Positions 60,247-64,000 of a DNA stretch of 64,000 nucleotides are shown here, piece by piece (position 1 is the stretch's first letter; each line of letters begins with the position of its first letter). The notes under the pieces are model-generated. The model ran no database searches, was not told where the DNA came from, and saw only the letters and a program-made list of their open reading frames with translations. The position numbers and the translations under genes were made by a program. Source of the stretch: Aurantiacibacter odishensis (lineage in GTDB: Bacteria; Pseudomonadota; Alphaproteobacteria; Sphingomonadales; Sphingomonadaceae); assembly GCF_003605195.1 (NCBI RefSeq), contig NZ_QYOS01000024.1, forward strand, positions 279,501 to 343,500, in the 5' to 3' direction.

Positions 60247-60900
60247 AGGTTCCTGCATCAGCCAGCGGGTGAAATCGACAAGGCCCGTCTGGCGCGCGCG
60301 GCTCATGCGCTCGGCCTCAAGGATGGTCAGCACCTTGTCATAGCAGCCCGCGATATCGTCGTTGACGACCACGTAGTCGTAGCCGTCCCAGTGGCTGATC
60401 TCGAACCGGGCACGGTCCATGCGCGCGGCGATCACCTCGTCGCTGTCCGTCCCGCGCGAGCGTAGCCGGTGTTCCAATTCGGCGATGCTGGGCGGCAGCA
60501 GGAATACGCGAACCACGTCCGTTTCCATGCGCTGGTAAAGCTGCTGGGTGCCCTGCCAGTCGATATCGAAGAGGAAGTCCTGCCCGGCCTTCAGTCCCGC
60601 TTTGATCTGGGCCTTGGGCGTTCCGTAGCAATTGCCGAACACCTTCGCCCATTCCAGGAACTCACCGTTCTCCACCATGGCGTCGAACGTCGCTTGGTCG
60701 ACGAAGTGGTAGTCCTGGCCCTCGATCTCTCCCGGTCGCATGGGCCGGGTGGTGACGGAAACCGACATGCCGATGCCATCCACTTCGGCCAGCAGCTTGC
60801 GCGCGATGGTCGTCTTGCCTGCGCCCGATGGCGAGGACAGGATGAACATGAGGCCGCGGCGGGCGAGCGGTTGCGAGCTGGAAGGGGAAGATTCGGTCAT
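60223..60900 (-). CDS. gmk: Guanylate kinase
   Basis: Gmk phosphorylates GMP to GDP. The 225 residues contain the P-loop MFILSSPSGAGKTTIARKL, the GMP-binding region VTTRPMRPGEIEGQDYHFVD and the lid FLLPPSIAELEHRLRSRGTD. The C-terminus overlaps the end of the subtilase gene by 24 bp. Confidence 0.97.
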   Translation of the reverse strand: MTESSPSSSQPLARRGLMFILSSPSGAGKTTIARKLLAEVDGIGMSVSVTTRPMRPGEIEGQDYHFVDQATFDAMVENGEFLEWAKVFGNCYGTPKAQIKAGLKAGQDFLFDIDWQGTQQLYQRMETDVVRVFLLPPSIAELEHRLRSRGTDSDEVIAARMDRARFEISHWDGYDYVVVNDDIAGCYDKVLTILEAERMSRARQTGLVDFTRWLMQEPSEPARPA

Positions 60901-60946
60901 TCACCGCTAATGCGGCGCGGGCGGGACAGGATCAAGCCTGCGGGGC

Positions 60947-61351
60947 TCAGCTATCCTCGTTCGCCTGCTTGATAAGCTGCGCGTCGCCTTCGCGTTTCTG
61001 CGAACGGCGGGCCTTGGAATGGTCGTAGAGCACCTTGCCGAGGATGCCCGTTCCCACGATGGCCGCGCCGGGCACTGATCGCGTCGCAAACTTGGCCACG
61101 GCGATCGAACTCAAGGTCCGCCAGATCGAGCGGTTTTCCTTAATATCCCTGACGGTCTCGTCGTCGTAGCGCTTCTTCAGGAAGGCCTTTTCCACCCCGC
61201 CGCGCAGGACATAGGAGCCCATGCGCATAACCACGTCGGCCAGCATCAGGTTGGTTGCAGGGTTTTCCGTCGGGCCGGGCACGTTGCCGGCCTTGCCGCG
61301 CCGCGCTCTTACAAGCCGGTGGATTTCATCACGGTCGAGATTGTCGCTCAT
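60947..61351 (-). CDS. Conserved hypothetical protein with short hydrophobic segments
   Basis: The ATG at 61351 gives 134 residues (a GTG at 61354 adds one). It has a basic N-terminus, NLMLADVVMRMGSYVLRGGVEKAFLKKRYD, and a weakly hydrophobic stretch (SVPGAAIVGTGILGKVLYD) before a Lys/Arg tail. No family is recognised. It stands between gmk and sspB on the same strand. Confidence 0.72.
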   Translation of the reverse strand: MSDNLDRDEIHRLVRARRGKAGNVPGPTENPATNLMLADVVMRMGSYVLRGGVEKAFLKKRYDDETVRDIKENRSIWRTLSSIAVAKFATRSVPGAAIVGTGILGKVLYDHSKARRSQKREGDAQLIKQANEDS

Positions 61352-61387
61352 CACTGCCCCTCGTGGGCCCGCGAAAGCCAGGCCCGG

Positions 61388-61900
61388 TTATTTCTTCCGG
61401 CCGAAATCGACCGTGACGACATTGGAGCCGTCCTCACTCTTGGCAACGTCCTCGATGGAGCGGCGTTCCTCGCCATCGGGCGCATCGTTTTCCGCATCGT
61501 CGTGCGCTGCGGGTTCCTCGTCCTCGACAGCCGCCTGGAATTGCAGGCCGAAATCCACGGCGGGATCGACGAAAGCGGTAATGGCCGAGAAGGGAATCAC
61601 CAGTTTGCTGGGGATCTGGTTGAAGCTGAGGCCCACCGAAAAGCCGCGATCAGTAACTTCAAGGTCCCAGAACTTGTTCTGCAGGACGATGGTCATCTCG
61701 TCGGGAAAGCGTTCGGTCAGCGTCCTGGGAATATCCACGCCCGGCGCGCCGGTCTTGAACGTGATGTAGAAGTGGTGGCTGCCCGGAAGGGTGCCGCCAT
61801 CGCGCTCCACCTGGCCAAGCACACGCCCGACCACGGCACGAAGCGCCTCCTGCACGATCTCGTCGTACGGGATCAGACTGTCGGGTGTATCATCGCTCAT
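61388..61900 (-). CDS. sspB: SspB-like ClpXP adaptor
   Basis: Alphaproteobacterial SspB delivers ssrA-tagged proteins to ClpXP. The 170 residues have the SspB fold region (IPYDEIVQEALRAVVGRVL, GSHHFYITFKTGAPGVDIP, LTERFPDEMTIVLQNKFWDL, FSVGLSFNQIPSKLVIPFSAITAFVDPAVDFGLQF), a disordered acidic linker, and the C-terminal ClpX-binding tail VVTVDFGRKK. Confidence 0.93.
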   Translation of the reverse strand: MSDDTPDSLIPYDEIVQEALRAVVGRVLGQVERDGGTLPGSHHFYITFKTGAPGVDIPRTLTERFPDEMTIVLQNKFWDLEVTDRGFSVGLSFNQIPSKLVIPFSAITAFVDPAVDFGLQFQAAVEDEEPAAHDDAENDAPDGEERRSIEDVAKSEDGSNVVTVDFGRKK

Positions 61901-62006
61901 AGGGGCCTAGGTGACGCTCGCGGGGAGCAAAATCAAGCCGGAATCGGGCGAACATGCCCGCCAATGCGCTTGCGTGCGCGTTGCATCGGCTTATAGGCTC
62001 ACCCCC

Positions 62007-62600
62007 ATGCGTACAGGGCGAACAGAGCGTAAAACGAAGGAAACCGACATTCTCGTCGAGGTGAATCTCGACGGGACGGGACAATACGACATTTCCACAG
62101 GCATCGGCTTTCTCGATCACATGGTGGAGCAATTCAGCCGCCACTCGCTGATCGACGTGACGCTAAAGGTCGATGGCGATCTCCACGTGGACCAGCACCA
62201 CACCACGGAAGACAGCGCCATCGCGTTGGGCCAGGCGCTGTCAGATGCGCTGGGCGACAAGGCCGGGATCGGCCGTTACGGCGAGGCGCACTCGCCGATG
62301 GACGAAACCATGGCCCGCGTCGTGGTGGACATATCGGGCCGCCCCTACCTCGTCTGGAAAGCGCGTTTCACGCAGGAAAAACTTGGTGAGTGGGATACCG
62401 AACTGATCGAGCACTGGTTCCACTCCGTCGCCCAGTCCGCCGGGCTGACGCTGCATTGCCAGGTTCTTTACGGCAGCAACAACCACCACATCTGCGAGGC
62501 ACTTTACAAGGGTTTCGCCCGCGCCATGCGACAGGCGGTCGAGCTCGACGCGCGCAAGGGCGGGGCGGTGCCTTCGACAAAGGGGCAACTCGGTGGCTGA
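62007..62600 (+). CDS. hisB: Imidazoleglycerol-phosphate dehydratase HisB
   Basis: HisB performs the sixth step of histidine synthesis. The ATG at 62007 gives 197 residues, the single-function form. Manganese-binding motifs are present: [35 protein letters not shown] and [16 protein letters not shown]. First gene of the his operon seen here. Confidence 0.97.
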   Translation: MRTGRTERKTKETDILVEVNLDGTGQYDISTGIGFLDHMVEQFSRHSLIDVTLKVDGDLHVDQHHTTEDSAIALGQALSDALGDKAGIGRYGEAHSPMDETMARVVVDISGRPYLVWKARFTQEKLGEWDTELIEHWFHSVAQSAGLTLHCQVLYGSNNHHICEALYKGFARAMRQAVELDARKGGAVPSTKGQLGG

Positions 62601-62722
62601 TTGTCTGTTTTTCGCACGCCCATCCGGGCGCGCGTCCTCGTTAGACGGCCTCCGCTGCGTTGCGGCCCCGCTGCGGGCGGGCGGTCGCCCTTGCGGTTGC
62701 GAGGCAACCGAGGGCTGCAACC
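62601..62722. other. 122-bp hisB-hisH spacer with palindromic segment
   Basis: Unusually long for a his operon whose next two genes overlap. It is very GC-rich and includes CGGTTGC-GAG-GCAACCG near 62694. It could be a small intergenic repeat element; no copy elsewhere in the window was recognised. Confidence 0.4.
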
Positions 62723-63355
62723 TTGGCTGAAGCGATTGCCTTGATTGATTACGGCGCGGGCAACCTTCACTCGGTCTACAACGCGCTGAAAGCGGCGGGG
62801 GCGGAGCATGTTGCCGTGACCGACGATCCGAAGCTGGTGCGCGGCGCGCGCCGCATCGTGCTACCGGGCGTGGGCAGTTTCCGCGCCTGTTACGAGGGGC
62901 TGACCGGCATCCCCGGCATGGTCGATGCGCTGGAAGACCGCGTGCTGGGGGACCGCAAGCCGTTCCTCGGCATATGCGTCGGGATGCAGCTTCTTGCCGA
63001 TCGAGGGCTGGAGCATGGCGAATGCCCCGGCCTCGGCTGGATCCCGGGCGAGGTGAAGCTGATCGAGCGCACCGATCCCGCCATCCGCGTGCCGCACATG
63101 GGCTGGAACGATGTCGGCCTCACCCCTCATCACGGCGACCACGAACTGCTGGAAGAGGGCGAGGCCTATTTCCTCCACTCCTACCACTTCGTTCCGGAAG
63201 ACGGGCTGGACGTTGCCGCGATGACCGATCACGGCGGCGGCATCGTGGCCGCGGTCGCGCGCAACAATATCGTCGGCGTCCAATTCCACCCGGAAAAGAG
63301 CCAGACCTTCGGTATCGACCTGATGCGCCGTTTTCTCGACTGGAAGCCCGTATGA
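62723..63355 (+). CDS. hisH: Imidazole glycerol phosphate synthase glutaminase subunit HisH
   Basis: HisH supplies ammonia from glutamine to HisF. The TTG at 62723 gives 210 residues starting AEAIALIDYGAGNLHSVYNAL, the normal HisH N-terminus; no ATG is available. The catalytic Cys lies in LGICVGMQLL and the His/Glu pair in GVQFHPEKSQ. It overlaps hisA (TATGA). Confidence 0.95.
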   Translation: MAEAIALIDYGAGNLHSVYNALKAAGAEHVAVTDDPKLVRGARRIVLPGVGSFRACYEGLTGIPGMVDALEDRVLGDRKPFLGICVGMQLLADRGLEHGECPGLGWIPGEVKLIERTDPAIRVPHMGWNDVGLTPHHGDHELLEEGEAYFLHSYHFVPEDGLDVAAMTDHGGGIVAAVARNNIVGVQFHPEKSQTFGIDLMRRFLDWKPV

Positions 63356-64000
63356 TCGTTTTCCCCGCCATAGACCTGAAGGGCGGCGAAGTGGTTCGTC
63401 TGGCCGAAGGCGACATGGACCGCGCCACCGTTTACGGAGACAATCCGGCAGCGCAGGCCTTGATATTTGCCGAGGCAGGTGCCGAGCATCTCCATGTGGT
63501 CGATCTCGACGGCAGCTTCGCGGGCCGGGCCGAGAACCGCGAGGCGGTGGAGGCGATAGTGGAGGCCTTTCCAGGCTACGTGCAGCTTGGCGGCGGCATT
63601 CGCGATGCCAAGGCGGTGGAGGGCTGGTTCAACCTCGGCGTGGCGCGCGTGGTAATGGGCTCCGCTGCCCTGAAGGACCCCGATTTCGTCAAGGAAATGG
63701 CACGCGAATGGGAGAACGGCATCGTCGTTGCCGTCGATGCGCGCGACGGTATGGTGGCGACCGAAGGCTGGGCCGAGGTTTCCAACGTGCCGGTGGTCGA
63801 TCTGGCCCGCCGGTTCGAGGACGCGGGCGTTGCCAGCCTGCTATTCACTGATATCGGGCGCGACGGGATGCTGAAGGGCTGCAACGTCGATGCCACCGTG
63901 GAACTGGCGCGCAGCGTGGATATTCCCGTGATCGCCAGCGGAGGAGTGAAGGGTCTCGATGACATCCACATCCTCTCGCTCCATGCGGACGAGGGAATCG
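63352..64000 (+). CDS. hisA: ProFAR isomerase HisA, 3' end cut by window edge
   Basis: HisA isomerises ProFAR to PRFAR. The 216 residues in the window open with MIVFPAIDLKGGEVVRLAEG, with catalytic Asp8, and include a second catalytic Asp in VAVDARDGMVATEGW and the phosphate loop VIASGGVKGLDD. About 25-30 residues should lie beyond the edge. Confidence 0.96.
   Translation, partial: MIVFPAIDLKGGEVVRLAEGDMDRATVYGDNPAAQALIFAEAGAEHLHVVDLDGSFAGRAENREAVEAIVEAFPGYVQLGGGIRDAKAVEGWFNLGVARVVMGSAALKDPDFVKEMAREWENGIVVAVDARDGMVATEGWAEVSNVPVVDLARRFEDAGVASLLFTDIGRDGMLKGCNVDATVELARSVDIPVIASGGVKGLDDIHILSLHADEGI

Overview
The window is high-GC chromosomal DNA from an alphaproteobacterium. A polar-type flagellar gene set with sigma-54 promoters, a crtY-crtI-crtB carotenoid cluster, a fused LigB-LigA gallate/protocatechuate-type dioxygenase and several EcfG-type (general stress sigma factor) promoters all point to Sphingomonadales, probably an Erythrobacteraceae-like organism. 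That placement is inferred from gene content only. No rRNA, tRNA, CRISPR array or insertion sequence was seen.

Layout. (1) 1-18047 is a flagellar locus. On the minus strand one operon runs flgB-C-D-E-F-G-H-I-J-K-L-motA-motB and ends in a large HAD-family gene cut by the left edge. Divergently on the plus strand lie an ExbB/MotA-like and ExbD-like pair, flgA, flgM, a flgN-like gene, and then an SltF-like muramidase-flhA-fliA operon. Consensus sigma-54 promoters stand before flgB (11863-11878) and before the muramidase (14332-14347), so RpoN drives structural genes, export-gate flhA and the sigma-28 gene. (2) 18083-26169 holds a membrane protein, dps, a 6-phosphogluconolactonase-like gene, a Nudix gene, dinB, a Bcr/CflA exporter coupled to glpD, and a biotin-dependent acyl-CoA carboxylase alpha subunit. 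(3) 26216-30644 is the carotenoid operon crtY-crtI-LOG-crtB, divergent from a MipA/OmpV porin-like gene with an EcfG promoter. (4) 31692-38195 has a winged-helix regulator/membrane-protein pair preceded by three tandem palindromic operators, an S9 peptidase, a degenerate SRAP protein and an AbgT transporter. (5) A TPP riboswitch controls thiC (38379-40253). It is followed by a lower-GC islet with a FicA/FicT-like toxin-antitoxin pair that has an intrinsic terminator between the two genes.

(6) 41603-50770 is rich in small envelope and stress genes (csp, PRC-like lipoprotein, fasciclin, COG3650 lipoprotein, S41 peptidase, PEBP, SWIB), several with EcfG-type promoters. (7) 50996-57648 holds a gallate-dioxygenase-like gene, a cupin/DoxX pair, an M19 dipeptidase, a tightly coupled stress-type operon (DUF2945-DUF3008-DUF3140-DUF1810) and dapD. 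(8) 57850-64000 holds a lipoprotein-type subtilase with a predicted autotransporter barrel, gmk, a conserved hypothetical gene, sspB, and the start of a his operon (hisB-hisH-hisA, the last cut by the right edge).

The most interesting points are the terminator-separated FicTA pair, the triple operator at 32469-32539, the scattered EcfG regulon, the orphan stator-like pair and compact FlgD/FlgE in the flagellar locus, a SRAP protein lacking its catalytic Cys and His, and the orphan fused extradiol dioxygenase.
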